Below, in pieces: positions 8,401 through 14,377 of a DNA stretch of 26,676 nt (within the stretch, counting starts at the first letter, position 1; each line of letters starts with the position of its first letter). This DNA comes from JAZSQZ01 sp045538175 (lineage in GTDB: Bacteria > Bacillota > Clostridia > Christensenellales > UBA1242), in the NCBI GenBank assembly GCA_045538175.1, contig JAZSQZ010000060.1:1-26676 (forward strand), written 5' to 3'. Made by a program: the position numbers and the translations under genes. The notes under the pieces were generated by a model. That model had not been told where the DNA came from. It made no database searches and worked only from the letters and a program-made list of their open reading frames with translations.

Positions 8401-8808
8401 AGAGTTTTTGTAAGCATATCTGGTTGGACCATTTTTTGCTTGAATCATTAAAACTGCTTTTTCATCATCGTCACCATCACGATATGGGTTGTTATCAAGA
8501 CCAATATCTTTCTTGTGTTCGATAAAGCTTGAGTTGTCTGTTGGGATAACACCTGCTTTAACACTAGAATTACTACTGCTGTCAGAAGTAGTTGTCCAAC
8601 TTGATGGTGATTGTGGGAAAGTGCCACTGTCTTCATCACTACCAAAGTTTGCGTTAGATAGTGTGGTTATAGGCTCAGGTTGGTAAGCCGCAAAAACAGG
8701 GCTTATAAACCTTGTGCTACAAAAAATAACCCCTAATTGTGCAAACAAAAAGGATAATGTGAAAATAAAAATACAAATTGATTTTTTAGTAAAATTTAGC
8801 TTGCTCAT
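5407..8808 (-). CDS. Large repeat-containing surface protein with C-terminal membrane anchor
   Basis: This protein is about 1133 residues. An upstream TTG at 8823 has no spaced Shine-Dalgarno, whereas the ATG at 8808 has AAAGGA seven bases before it, so 8808 is taken as the start. A signal peptide with a long hydrophobic core ends near PVFAA. The ectodomain holds four related units of about 200 residues, each with a VLMI-x-N-like strand, a Y/I-K-(V/I)-x-V/A-x-V/A-x-T core (FYKVVVWARTLN, QYYKISAYVKTGN, IIKVVVYVKTLT, YYKIAVWVHTSD), a W/F-x-x-Y-x-F/L-Y strand and a final FFD/FDD strand, as in galactose-binding-like (CBM) beta-sandwiches. One membrane helix (about 951-973) follows, then a roughly 160-residue highly charged cytoplasmic tail likely to form coiled coil, ending KKKSKK. 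It is probably a cell-surface glycan- or matrix-binding protein; no catalytic domain or sortase motif is visible. Confidence 0.75.
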   Translation of the reverse strand: MSKLNFTKKSICIFIFTLSFLFAQLGVIFCSTRFISPVFAAYQPEPITTLSNANFGSDEDSGTFPQSPSSWTTTSDSSSNSSVKAGVIPTDNSSFIEHKKDIGLDNNPYRDGDDDEKAVLMIQAKNGPTRYAYKNSSPLTLDKNSFYKVVVWARTLNSEAASIYTNLQEGDEHNFVEFTTDLNYWNSYTFYIQTKTYESSSFELELWLGSKNASSSGTVLFDDICIEKVTHAQYYIDGVETYKKNMLEDGKSRVRVIDLKSANVIDYSTELNPTANIENGDFETYTAGTVTGYKLASYSTTEKKAKAIIAPVDTIHDTLRNDGHIEDSTNKDIANNLMYSNNTNGHALVISNKERAVMAYESATNFTIAQHQYYKISAYVKTGNLSNGGATLTLTQRLTEEEIESGKKPYTASITGIDTAKDNLPQYNGFQEYSFYVYGNPFRDVELYITFSLGSIEDETKTMVSGYAIFDDVTMELINAKTYEDNSSGSTAKALACHDEKDTTTILNGAFNFTSNLEEVTTYPLAPKNWEGSEEDNSQSGIINVNKAHFEKYSSNYGLTINENPGPATTYPGAEKDVTKSVNNVLMIRNTKANGSVTFKSDTFSLPTSTSSTASIIKVVVYVKTLTGTYASISLQNNDGVELVSLNKIDSKSVWTPYTLYLKGACSSQTIRLAVSADTTGYAFFDYVSYSTVELGENGTSEEEIKNSISQTVAYSDLFVESFDNYGKEINTNLYTPTTFVKDSDIPTGTYFGIVNTTYSPYNSRVQTRTTETNDNVLMISNTAPLAFTAKSALTYSLASGSYYKIAVWVHTSDITSEEENENIGASIELRLKTPETDDEGVEIANTNIFTNIKTSTEENNGWVEYAFYINAESGKEVNLFLGLGTEENLTQGYAFFDGISVVDITEEDFTKATEDKDNEFIKTYTFEAPKEEEGENHEHEKEEPTTDTNTNYWLIIPSAILGIALVVAIFGYVFKKMPARKYGRRKYIDKEYDRKTISEENVRKELKAQRDEKIAEIDEKIKAIEKQISEDKKRYEGLISKEDNADKREKLVTTYAKERARNQKQLDSLNTAKTFILDPANIKLEENKEIKKRKRALEEENKQKQRELHKKLNQTAEVEEEKKAEPKKKSKK

Positions 8809-8843
8809 AAATATTCCTTTCAATCGTAATAATTAACTTTGCT

Positions 8844-8872
8844 AGTATACAACAAAAATGATATTTTTGCAA
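8844..8872 (-). promoter_or_regulatory. Promoter for large surface protein (TTGCAA-17-TATACT)
   Basis: On the minus strand there is TTGCAA (8872-8867), 17 bp, and TATACT (8849-8844). The leader to the ATG at 8808 is about 30 bases and contains the Shine-Dalgarno AAAGGA. Confidence 0.7.
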
Positions 8873-8888
8873 TCAAAAATTCAAACTA

Positions 8889-8917
8889 TTAGTAGATTAT
8901 TAAATAAATATTATAAT
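8889..8917 (+). promoter_or_regulatory. Possible promoter for split TSUP genes
   Basis: A consensus -10 TATAAT (8912-8917) lies 19 bases before the ATG at 8936; the -35 at 17 bp (TTAGTA, 8889-8894) is poor. This would give a very short leader. It is supported mainly by the perfect -10. Confidence 0.4.
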
Positions 8918-8935
8918 ATTTCTAATAATAAGAGT

Positions 8936-9310
8936 ATGGACAAATTAAAGAATTCAAAAATAAAAATATTTTTTCTTGTTTTGAGTGGCATTTTGATAGG
9001 AATTTTAAATGGTTTTTTCGGTGGTGGTGGGGGTATGATTTGTGTACCACTTATCAAAAAAATTATGAATATGGAAGACAAATCTGCCCACGCAACAACA
9101 GTTATGATAATGGCAATTACAAGTATCCCAAGCACTATTGTTTATATCCTAAATTTTGGTGTTGAGCTTACAAAAGTTGTCCCCATATCCCTTGGCGTTT
9201 TGGTCGGTGGGTTGGTTGGAGCAAAGGTTTTATCAATGCTAAAAAATGATATCATAAATTTAATCTTTATTTTTGTTATGATTGCCGTTGGCATAAAAAT
9301 GTATTTTTAA
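8936..9310 (+). CDS. TSUP (TauE/SafE) transporter, N-terminal half protein
   Basis: This is a 124-residue, four-segment membrane protein with the TSUP/DUF81 N-repeat signature GILIGILNGFFGGGGGMICVP near the start and the SAHATTVMIM pattern. TSUP proteins export or import small sulfur- or carbon-containing anions and are normally about 250 residues, made of two homologous halves. Here only one half is present and the second is the next gene, 11 bases downstream. The frame is open upstream to an ATG at 8858, but that lies inside the divergent promoter and upstream of the predicted -10, and the added residues are polar and unlike the family; the ATG at 8936 is therefore chosen although its Shine-Dalgarno is weak. 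The substrate is unknown. Confidence 0.8.
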   Translation: MDKLKNSKIKIFFLVLSGILIGILNGFFGGGGGMICVPLIKKIMNMEDKSAHATTVMIMAITSIPSTIVYILNFGVELTKVVPISLGVLVGGLVGAKVLSMLKNDIINLIFIFVMIAVGIKMYF

Positions 9311-9321
9311 AGGGGTAAAAA

Positions 9322-9714
9322 ATGTTCTTATTAACACTTGTTGGATTGCTTGCAGGTTTGCTTGGTGGTATGGGTATGGGTGGTGGAACCATACTTATAC
9401 CCCTACTTACTTGGCTTTTAGGGTTTGAGCAAAAAATTGCTCAACTTATGAATTTAATCTCGTTTATTGTTATGGCAATTTTTGCCTTAATTGTGCACTT
9501 TAAAAACAAACTTGTCGACATAAAGTCAGCTTTGTTTTGCGCTTTGGGTGGGGTAATAACATCTCTAATTTTTGCACTTTTTATAAAACAAATTGATGAA
9601 AAAATTCTTAAAATTTTGTTTGCAAGTTTTCTAGTTTTGTTGGGTGTTTTTCAATTGTTTTTATATATAAAAAACCAAAAACAAAAAACGCTAGACATTA
9701 GAAAAAAGTTGTGA
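9322..9714 (+). CDS. TSUP (TauE/SafE) transporter, C-terminal half protein
   Basis: This 130-residue membrane protein carries its own copy of the TSUP repeat signature (LLAGLLGGMGMGGGTILIP) and the AQLMNLISFIVMAI pattern that parallels SAHATTVMIM in the upstream gene. It has a Shine-Dalgarno (AAAGGGG) and an ATG, so it is translated separately and is not merely the tail of a frameshifted gene: both halves begin with clean N-termini. Together the two would form one normal-sized TSUP transporter as a heterodimer; homodimers cannot be excluded. The C-terminus is short and basic. The gene end overlaps the promoter proposed for the ferredoxin. Confidence 0.8.
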   Translation: MFLLTLVGLLAGLLGGMGMGGGTILIPLLTWLLGFEQKIAQLMNLISFIVMAIFALIVHFKNKLVDIKSALFCALGGVITSLIFALFIKQIDEKILKILFASFLVLLGVFQLFLYIKNQKQKTLDIRKKL

Positions 9715-9720
9715 TACACT
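9692..9720 (+). promoter_or_regulatory. Promoter for ferredoxin (TAGACA-17-TACACT)
   Basis: TAGACA (9692-9697), 17 bp, and TACACT (9715-9720) are located at the 3' end of the upstream gene. The predicted start, about 9727, precedes the strong Shine-Dalgarno GGAGGTG (9738-9744). Confidence 0.5.
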
Positions 9721-9748
9721 AATTCCGTAAATAATTTGGAGGTGTATT

Positions 9749-9916
9749 ATGGTTGACCAAAACAAATGTATCGGATGTGGTGCTTGCGAAGGTATTTGCC
9801 CAGTAGGAGCAATTGCTGTAACAAATGGTAAAGCACAAATCGATTCAGAAAAATGTATCAAATGTGGTAGCTGTGAAAATATTTGCCCAGTTGAAGCAAT
9901 CGAAATTAAAAAATAG
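9749..9916 (+). CDS. 2[4Fe-4S] clostridial-type ferredoxin
   Basis: This 55-residue protein holds two C-x2-C-x2-C-x3-C-P clusters, CIGCGACEGICP and CIKCGSCENICP, placed symmetrically as in clostridial ferredoxins of 55-56 residues. It is a small soluble low-potential electron carrier for anaerobic metabolism (pyruvate:ferredoxin oxidoreductase, hydrogenase and similar partners). The ATG at 9749 is preceded by the best Shine-Dalgarno of the neighbourhood (GGAGGT, 5 bases away). It has its own promoter; the next gene also has one, so it is probably a single-gene transcript, although no terminator hairpin is obvious after it. All eight cysteines and both prolines are present, so it should be functional. 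It supports an anaerobic lifestyle for the organism. Confidence 0.96.
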   Translation: MVDQNKCIGCGACEGICPVGAIAVTNGKAQIDSEKCIKCGSCENICPVEAIEIKK

Positions 9917-9920
9917 GGTA

Positions 9921-9949
9921 TATACAAAATAAAAATTTTGTGTTACAAT
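9921..9949 (+). promoter_or_regulatory. Promoter for Ppx/GppA-like gene (extended -10)
   Basis: TATACA (9921-9926), 17 bp, and TACAAT (9944-9949) preceded by TGT, an extended -10. Transcription would start near 9956, which places the ATG at 9948 inside the promoter and supports the TTG start at 9975. Confidence 0.6.
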
Positions 9950-9974
9950 GTGCTTATTAAAAGGGGAAATTACT

Positions 9975-11486
9975 TTGGATAGAATTGCAGTTATCGAACT
10001 CGGTGTTACAAAAATTGATTTAGTTGTGGCAGAAACTTTGCCAAATGGAAACTTTGCTGTCGTTGAAGAAATGACTGAAACTGTAAAAATTGGTAGTGAT
10101 TTAGAAACTGATGGCCTTATTAGGAGTGCTAGAATTAGCGAAGCATTATCAGTTTTAAAAATGTACAAAACAATTTGTGATGTTTCAAGGGTTTCAAATA
10201 TTGTTTCTGTAGCATCAGCAAAAATTAAAGAATTAAAAAATCATAGAAGTTTCTTTGATGAAATTTATAATACTTGTGGTTTTAGATTTAAAGTCTTGAC
10301 AGAAGAAGAGGAGCTTTCTGCTCTTTACACAGGTGTTATCAACACTTTAGATGTTCCAAAAGCAGTTGTTATTGAAGTTTGCGATGGTTGTACAAATCTT
10401 GTACACTACAATCGTAGAAACATCTTAAACCAAGTTTCAATTCCTGTAGGCGCATATACTTTAACTAAACTCGTTCAAAACGGGGGAGACCCTGAAAAGA
10501 CTTGCCAAAAAATGGTAGAACTCATTAAGGGCGAACTTAAAAATATTGAATGGTTAAACGATATCAATATTGAATTTAGTTTTGTTGGTGCTGGTAATGC
10601 TTTTGTTAATACCGGTATGTTGTCAAGAAAACTTAAAAAATATCCACTTGATATCAACCATAATTATGTTATGTCAAAAGCAGATTTTGCAGGGGTTTAT
10701 GATTTAATCAAAACTCTCGATGTTGACAAAACTAAAAAGATTAAAGGTATTTCAAGCGATCGTTCAGATGTCCTTGCAAGTGGTGTTTGTGTTATCAAAG
10801 CCATTATGGACTATATGAACATTGAAGAAATTGTTTTATCAAACAAGGGTGTTAAAGAAGGTTTAATTTTCAACCTTGCACTTCCTATGACAAACGAAAA
10901 ACCAATTTCTGATTTGCTTGGTTATAGCCTTGAAACAATCAACTCTTTTTATGATAAAGCTGAAGACAATGCTAAACAAGTTGGTGAATTGTCACTTATC
11001 TTATTTAGACAATTAAAAGTTTTACATAAACTCTCAAGGGGTTATCTAAAAGTTTTAAGAATTGCTGCATCAATGCACGATTGTGGACAAAGAATTAAAT
11101 TCTACAACCACGAAAAAAATAGTTTCCATATTATCTTAAACTCAGATATTTATGGTGCAACTCATAGAGAAATTGTTCTTGCTGCATTTGCAAGCTCTTG
11201 TCAAGACCTTAACGACTTTAGCTTAACCGAATGGGTAAGATATAAAGATATTTTACTTGAAGAAGATTTGGTTGCAGTCAAAAAACTTGCTTTAATCATT
11301 AAAATTGCTGAAGCATTAGATAAAACTCACAGAAGTATTGTTCAAGATATCAGTTGTGATGTTTTGGGTGATTCAGTTATTATGAAAACAATTGTTACAC
11401 TTGATGCATCAATTGAAGTTAAAGAAGCAATGAAGTCAGCAACAGACTTTAGAAGAATTTATGGTAAAAATCTTGAAGTTTTATAA
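9975..11486 (+). CDS. Ppx/GppA-HD family protein with degenerate phosphatase domain
   Basis: This is a 503-residue protein from a TTG start, chosen because AAGGGG lies 8 bases upstream and the N-terminus then reads MDRIAVIELG, as in Ppx/GppA proteins. An N-terminal ASKHA-fold phosphatase domain (about 1-290) is followed by an HD domain (about 300-490). Family members hydrolyse polyphosphate or pppGpp. The first loop is I-E-L-G rather than I-D-x-G, and the second phosphate loop, usually DIGGGSTE, reads EVCDGCTN (from residue 134), losing the acidic residue and most glycines; TEEEELSALYTGV still matches the family's E-E-A region. The HD part is well kept: MHDCG (H368-D369), NHEKNSFHIILNSD and THREIVLAAF. 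It may therefore be a regulator or an HD-dependent enzyme rather than an exopolyphosphatase. A terminator follows. Confidence 0.8.
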   Translation: MDRIAVIELGVTKIDLVVAETLPNGNFAVVEEMTETVKIGSDLETDGLIRSARISEALSVLKMYKTICDVSRVSNIVSVASAKIKELKNHRSFFDEIYNTCGFRFKVLTEEEELSALYTGVINTLDVPKAVVIEVCDGCTNLVHYNRRNILNQVSIPVGAYTLTKLVQNGGDPEKTCQKMVELIKGELKNIEWLNDINIEFSFVGAGNAFVNTGMLSRKLKKYPLDINHNYVMSKADFAGVYDLIKTLDVDKTKKIKGISSDRSDVLASGVCVIKAIMDYMNIEEIVLSNKGVKEGLIFNLALPMTNEKPISDLLGYSLETINSFYDKAEDNAKQVGELSLILFRQLKVLHKLSRGYLKVLRIAASMHDCGQRIKFYNHEKNSFHIILNSDIYGATHREIVLAAFASSCQDLNDFSLTEWVRYKDILLEEDLVAVKKLALIIKIAEALDKTHRSIVQDISCDVLGDSVIMKTIVTLDASIEVKEAMKSATDFRRIYGKNLEVL

Positions 11487-11492
11487 TATAAA

Positions 11493-11517
11493 GGCCACTT
11501 TTAGTGGTCTTTTTTTT
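11493..11517 (+). terminator. Intrinsic terminator after Ppx/GppA-like gene
   Basis: The stem GGCCACT/AGTGGTC (11493-11499, 11503-11509; one G-U pair) has a TTT loop and is followed by eight T. Confidence 0.85.
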
Positions 11518-11557
11518 ATTTATTGATTACATCTAATTTTTTAATGTTTTTATTTAT

Positions 11558-11586
11558 TTGCAAAAACAAAACTTTTTTTGTATAAT
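11558..11586 (+). promoter_or_regulatory. Promoter for mreB-like gene (TTGCAA-17-TATAAT)
   Basis: TTGCAA (11558-11563), 17 bp, and a perfect TATAAT (11581-11586). The in-frame TTG at 11558 that could extend the ORF is the -35 hexamer itself, so it cannot be the translation start. Confidence 0.8.
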
Positions 11587-11605
11587 CAATCTAAGAGGTA
11601 AAGCT

Positions 11606-12604
11606 ATGGCACTTATTGAATTTGCAATTGATATAGGAAGTAGTAATACAGTTATCTATAAAAAGGGTAGTGGTATTGTTTTAAGAGAGCCTACTCTTAT
11701 TGCTTTGCAAAACACTCAAAAGCACAACTATAAAGTTTTGGCAGTTGGGTTAGAAGCAAAAAAGTTACAAGGTAAAACAGGCGAAGATGTAACAATCGTT
11801 AGCCCTGTTGTAGAAGGTGTTATCAAAAACACTGAACTTGCAGTGGAAATGGTTAAGTATTTCTTGTCAAAAATTGCAAAAGGGTTTGATAAATTAAAAG
11901 CCTTAGTTATTGTGCCTTGTGGCGTAACTGATGAAGAAATTAAGGATTTTCAAAAGGTTATGTTTTCAAGTGGAGTAGGAAAAGTTAGTTTTGTTTCTTC
12001 ACTTGTTTGTCTTGCTCTTGGTAGCAACAATTTGCAAACAAATCACTCTCAACTTGTTGTCAACATTGGTGGTGGAAAAACTGAAGTTGGCGCAGTTATA
12101 AATTCGAGTGTATTATCTGGTTGCAACATCTCTTTTGGAGGTAGGGCAATTGATAATAGTATTGTTGATTTTATTCAAAACTCACACAACTTAAAGATAA
12201 GCAATGTTACTGCTGAAAAAATTAAAAACGAAATTGCAAGTTTATACGAAACCGATAGAAGCAATATGGAAATTGCAGGGGCAGACATTATGAGTAACAG
12301 ATTTGTAAGCGATGTTGTTTCTGCAAGAGAAATTCGACCTGTTATTGCAGATGGTTTAAGTAAAATTATCGCCACCATACTTGCCGTTATTGGAGAATGT
12401 GCACCTGATGTTGTTGCAGATATTCACAATAAAGGAATATTGTTAAGTGGTGGTGTCAGTCAACTTGTCGGTATCGAAAACTTTATGTCAAAAATACTTG
12501 AAACACCTGTAACTGTTTTAGAGCAACCTGAAAACACTGTTATTATGGGTGCAGGCAAACTTTTAAACGATGCTGTTTTATACGCTGAAGTTGTTAGCGA
12601 ATAA
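11606..12604 (+). CDS. MreB-like actin homologue with altered active site
   Basis: This protein is 332 residues, the usual MreB length, starting at an ATG with AAGAGG seven bases upstream. The phosphate-1 loop (FAIDIGSSNTVIYKKGSGIV), the second phosphate loop (NIGGGKTE, residue 153 on) and the adenosine loop (GILLSGGVSQLVGIENF) place it in the MreB/Mbl family of membrane-bound filaments that guide cell-wall synthesis. However, the hydrolytic motif normally IEEPMAAAIG reads VSSLVCLALG (residues 130-139): both glutamates and the proline are gone. The DIGGGTTE aspartate is also Asn. It may bind nucleotide without hydrolysis. Position upstream of minD matches mreB in B. subtilis, but mreC and mreD are absent. 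It is probably a specialised MreB paralogue; another true mreB could exist elsewhere. Confidence 0.85.
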   Translation: MALIEFAIDIGSSNTVIYKKGSGIVLREPTLIALQNTQKHNYKVLAVGLEAKKLQGKTGEDVTIVSPVVEGVIKNTELAVEMVKYFLSKIAKGFDKLKALVIVPCGVTDEEIKDFQKVMFSSGVGKVSFVSSLVCLALGSNNLQTNHSQLVVNIGGGKTEVGAVINSSVLSGCNISFGGRAIDNSIVDFIQNSHNLKISNVTAEKIKNEIASLYETDRSNMEIAGADIMSNRFVSDVVSAREIRPVIADGLSKIIATILAVIGECAPDVVADIHNKGILLSGGVSQLVGIENFMSKILETPVTVLEQPENTVIMGAGKLLNDAVLYAEVVSE

Positions 12605-12628
12605 TTTGTATAATTTTAGGTTTCTTTG

Positions 12629-12672
12629 TCAAAGGAATAAAACTGATAGTTTGTTCCTTTGATTTTTTTTTT
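12629..12672 (+). terminator. Intrinsic terminator after mreB-like gene
   Basis: A 9-bp outer stem (12629-12637 with 12654-12662) plus an inner AAACT/AGTTT stem is followed by ten T. It is the strongest terminator in the window by T run. Confidence 0.85.
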
Positions 12673-12687
12673 GCTTTTAAATAAAAT
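12659..12687 (+). promoter_or_regulatory. Possible promoter for minD operon (TTGATT-17-TAAAAT)
   Basis: TTGATT (12659-12664) is formed by the end of the preceding terminator's 3' arm; after 17 bp comes TAAAAT (12682-12687). The predicted start is just before the Shine-Dalgarno at 12695, giving a very short leader. Confidence 0.4.
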
Positions 12688-12706
12688 ATCTAAAAAGGAG
12701 ACTAAA

Positions 12707-13507
12707 ATGGCAAGAAAAATTGTCATAACAAGTGGTAAAGGTGGAGTAGGTAAAACAACCGTTTGCGCAAATTTAGGGCTACACTTATCAAAACTTAATA
12801 AGAGAGTTGTTTTGATTGATGTGGATATAGGGCTAAACAACCTAGATGTTATAACAGGAATTGAAAATAAAATTGTTTTTGATATTGTTGATGTTATCGA
12901 AAAAAGGTGTAGGGTAAAGCAAGCGTTAATTCAAGATGTTTTTCAACAAAATTTATACATTATGCCTTCTGCTCATTCATACAACAAAGCAAACATTACA
13001 GCCGAAAACATAAAAACAGTCGTAGAAATATTAGACCCATTTTTTGATTTTGTTTTGATAGATTGCCCAGCAGGTGTTGATGAGCCTTTTCATAGGGCTG
13101 TTTATGGCGCAAACGAAGCAATTTTAGTTGTAACACCACATATTTCAAGTATTAGAGATGCAGATAAGGTAGCGTCACTTCTTACAAGTTATAATTTAAA
13201 TTCTGTAAGCCTTATTATAAACAAGGCTCGTGGTGACTTAATGTTAGATAAAGAAATGATTTCTGTTTCTGAAATTGCTTCAACACTTTCGTTAGATGTA
13301 TTAGGTGTTGTGCCAGACGATGACGAGATTTCTGTTGGAAATTCCTTTTGGCACAACAATTTGAGTGATAAGGCAATTTCAAAAAAGGCTTTTTCGTATA
13401 TTGCAGAAAACTTATGCTTTGGCACAAGTAAATATTATGATTGTACAAAAAAATACAAAGGTATATTGGGATATTTTAAAAGGGGTATAAAAAAGATAGT
13501 TAAATGA
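12707..13507 (+). CDS. minD: MinD septum-site ATPase
   Basis: This 266-residue ParA/MinD ATPase positions the division septum. The ATG at 12707 has AAGGAG six bases upstream; the longer open frame from 12659 lies in the terminator and promoter. Motifs: deviant Walker A SGKGGVGKTT (residues about 9-18, with the signature lysine), switch I DVDIGLNNLDV, Walker B/switch II LIDCPAGVD. The C-terminus KGILGYFKRGIKKIVK is a basic amphipathic helix, the MinD membrane-targeting sequence. The gene overlaps minE by 4 bases and is followed by spoIVFA-spoIVFB, the same order as minD-spoIVFA-spoIVFB in B. subtilis. MinC is not encoded nearby. The enzyme looks intact. Confidence 0.95.
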   Translation: MARKIVITSGKGGVGKTTVCANLGLHLSKLNKRVVLIDVDIGLNNLDVITGIENKIVFDIVDVIEKRCRVKQALIQDVFQQNLYIMPSAHSYNKANITAENIKTVVEILDPFFDFVLIDCPAGVDEPFHRAVYGANEAILVVTPHISSIRDADKVASLLTSYNLNSVSLIINKARGDLMLDKEMISVSEIASTLSLDVLGVVPDDDEISVGNSFWHNNLSDKAISKKAFSYIAENLCFGTSKYYDCTKKYKGILGYFKRGIKKIVK

Positions 13508-13770
13508 AGAAACTTGCAGATGTTCAAAAAGATAGATTAAAAAATATCGTAGTAGGGGATAGAGAAGAGTTATCTAAAAATGCAGTCAGTATGATAAGGC
13601 TCGATGTCTTAAAGGCGTTAGATAATTATTTTGATTTAGACGCAACTTCTTTTTTTGTAAATTGCAATATTGATGATGATGGCAAATATTTTTTAAACAT
13701 AACAGCAACAGCCAGCAAAATAAAAAAAGTCGGCATAAATATAAAGCCAACAAGGAAGTATATAATTTAA
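13504..13770 (+). CDS. minE: MinE-like topological specificity factor
   Basis: This 88-residue protein is exactly the length of E. coli MinE. Its ATG overlaps the minD stop (ATGA). Residues about 5-24 (ADVQKDRLKNIVVGDRE) match the MinE anti-MinCD helix, typically A-x-x-A-K-x-R-L-x-x-I-V-x-x-x-R. The rest (MIRLDVLKALDNYFDLDA, then a strand pair) matches the topological specificity domain pattern with a K-Y-x-x-I/L-D motif. MinE stimulates MinD ATPase and creates pole-to-pole oscillation. B. subtilis uses DivIVA/MinJ instead, so this supports a clostridial-type Min system. Divergence is moderate; the coupled position after minD makes the call strong. Confidence 0.85.
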   Translation: MKKLADVQKDRLKNIVVGDREELSKNAVSMIRLDVLKALDNYFDLDATSFFVNCNIDDDGKYFLNITATASKIKKVGINIKPTRKYII

Positions 13771-13807
13771 CATAAATAAAATTTACAAAAACAACATATA
13801 TTAAAAT

Positions 13808-14377
13808 ATGAAAAATTGTTTAAAGAAAGTTTTGTTGTTTTTAAAAGCAAATATAACAACAATTATAATACTATTTTTGTTTCTTTTTTTGTATGTTGTC
13901 GATAGCATAAAAACACCACTTACAACCGGTATTATGGATAATTTTAAGGTTGTTGCATCTAGTTTTAGCCCGAAAACGGGCATTTTTACCGATGATAGCG
14001 AGATTTCGTATGTTTCTTATGTTTTTAATATTCTAAATCCTACGAGAGATATTTCTTTTGTAAAACCAACCCAAAATCCTGAAATAACTAAAGACGAATA
14101 CGAGTTAACTTATAGTTATTCGGGCATTGTTTTTGCAGCATCTTCTGGAATTGTAAAGTCAGTTGGGTTTGTCGAAAATGAAAAGTATATCGAAATTTTG
14201 CATAGTGATGGATATTTAACAAAGTATATGGGAATTGAGACCTTGGGTGTTTGCATAAACGAAACTGTAAAACAAAATCAAGCAATAGGGGTTGTAAGTA
14301 GTGATTCTAAATTTAGGTTTAGTGTTTTTAAGGGTGGTGCAAAATATAAAATCAGTGAAGTGAAATGGGAAAAATAA
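13808..14377 (+). CDS. spoIVFA: SpoIVFA-like, inactive M23-fold membrane protein
   Basis: This 189-residue protein has one N-terminal membrane helix (about residues 15-35). The C-terminal part (from about 105) has the LytM/M23 beta-fold pattern: GIVFAASSGIVKSVG, YIEILHSDGYLTKYMGIETL and NQAIGVVSS. The metal ligands are missing: the usual Y-A-H is Y-M-G and the H-x-H strand is F-R-F-S-V, so it cannot be a peptidase. B. subtilis SpoIVFA is likewise a membrane-anchored dead M23 protein that tethers and restrains the SpoIVFB protease and is cleaved by SpoIVB. The gene overlaps spoIVFB by 13 bases. SpoIIQ-like alternatives exist, but gene order favours SpoIVFA. No good Shine-Dalgarno precedes the ATG. 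Confidence 0.75.
   Translation: MKNCLKKVLLFLKANITTIIILFLFLFLYVVDSIKTPLTTGIMDNFKVVASSFSPKTGIFTDDSEISYVSYVFNILNPTRDISFVKPTQNPEITKDEYELTYSYSGIVFAASSGIVKSVGFVENEKYIEILHSDGYLTKYMGIETLGVCINETVKQNQAIGVVSSDSKFRFSVFKGGAKYKISEVKWEK

Noticed and set aside
8806..8823. TTG start at 8823 for the giant surface protein
   Set aside because: The Shine-Dalgarno AAAGGA lies between it and the ATG at 8808 and fits only the latter.
9948..9975. ATG at 9948 as start of the Ppx/GppA-like protein
   Set aside because: It lies within the extended -10 box; the TTG at 9975 has the Shine-Dalgarno and gives the family N-terminus.
11558..11605. TTG at 11558 as start of the MreB-like protein
   Set aside because: This TTG is part of the -35 hexamer and would be untranscribed.
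13795..13802. CATATATT as a sigma-E -10 for spoIVFA
   Set aside because: No matching -35 element at 13-15 bp, and the start of transcription would fall on the start codon.
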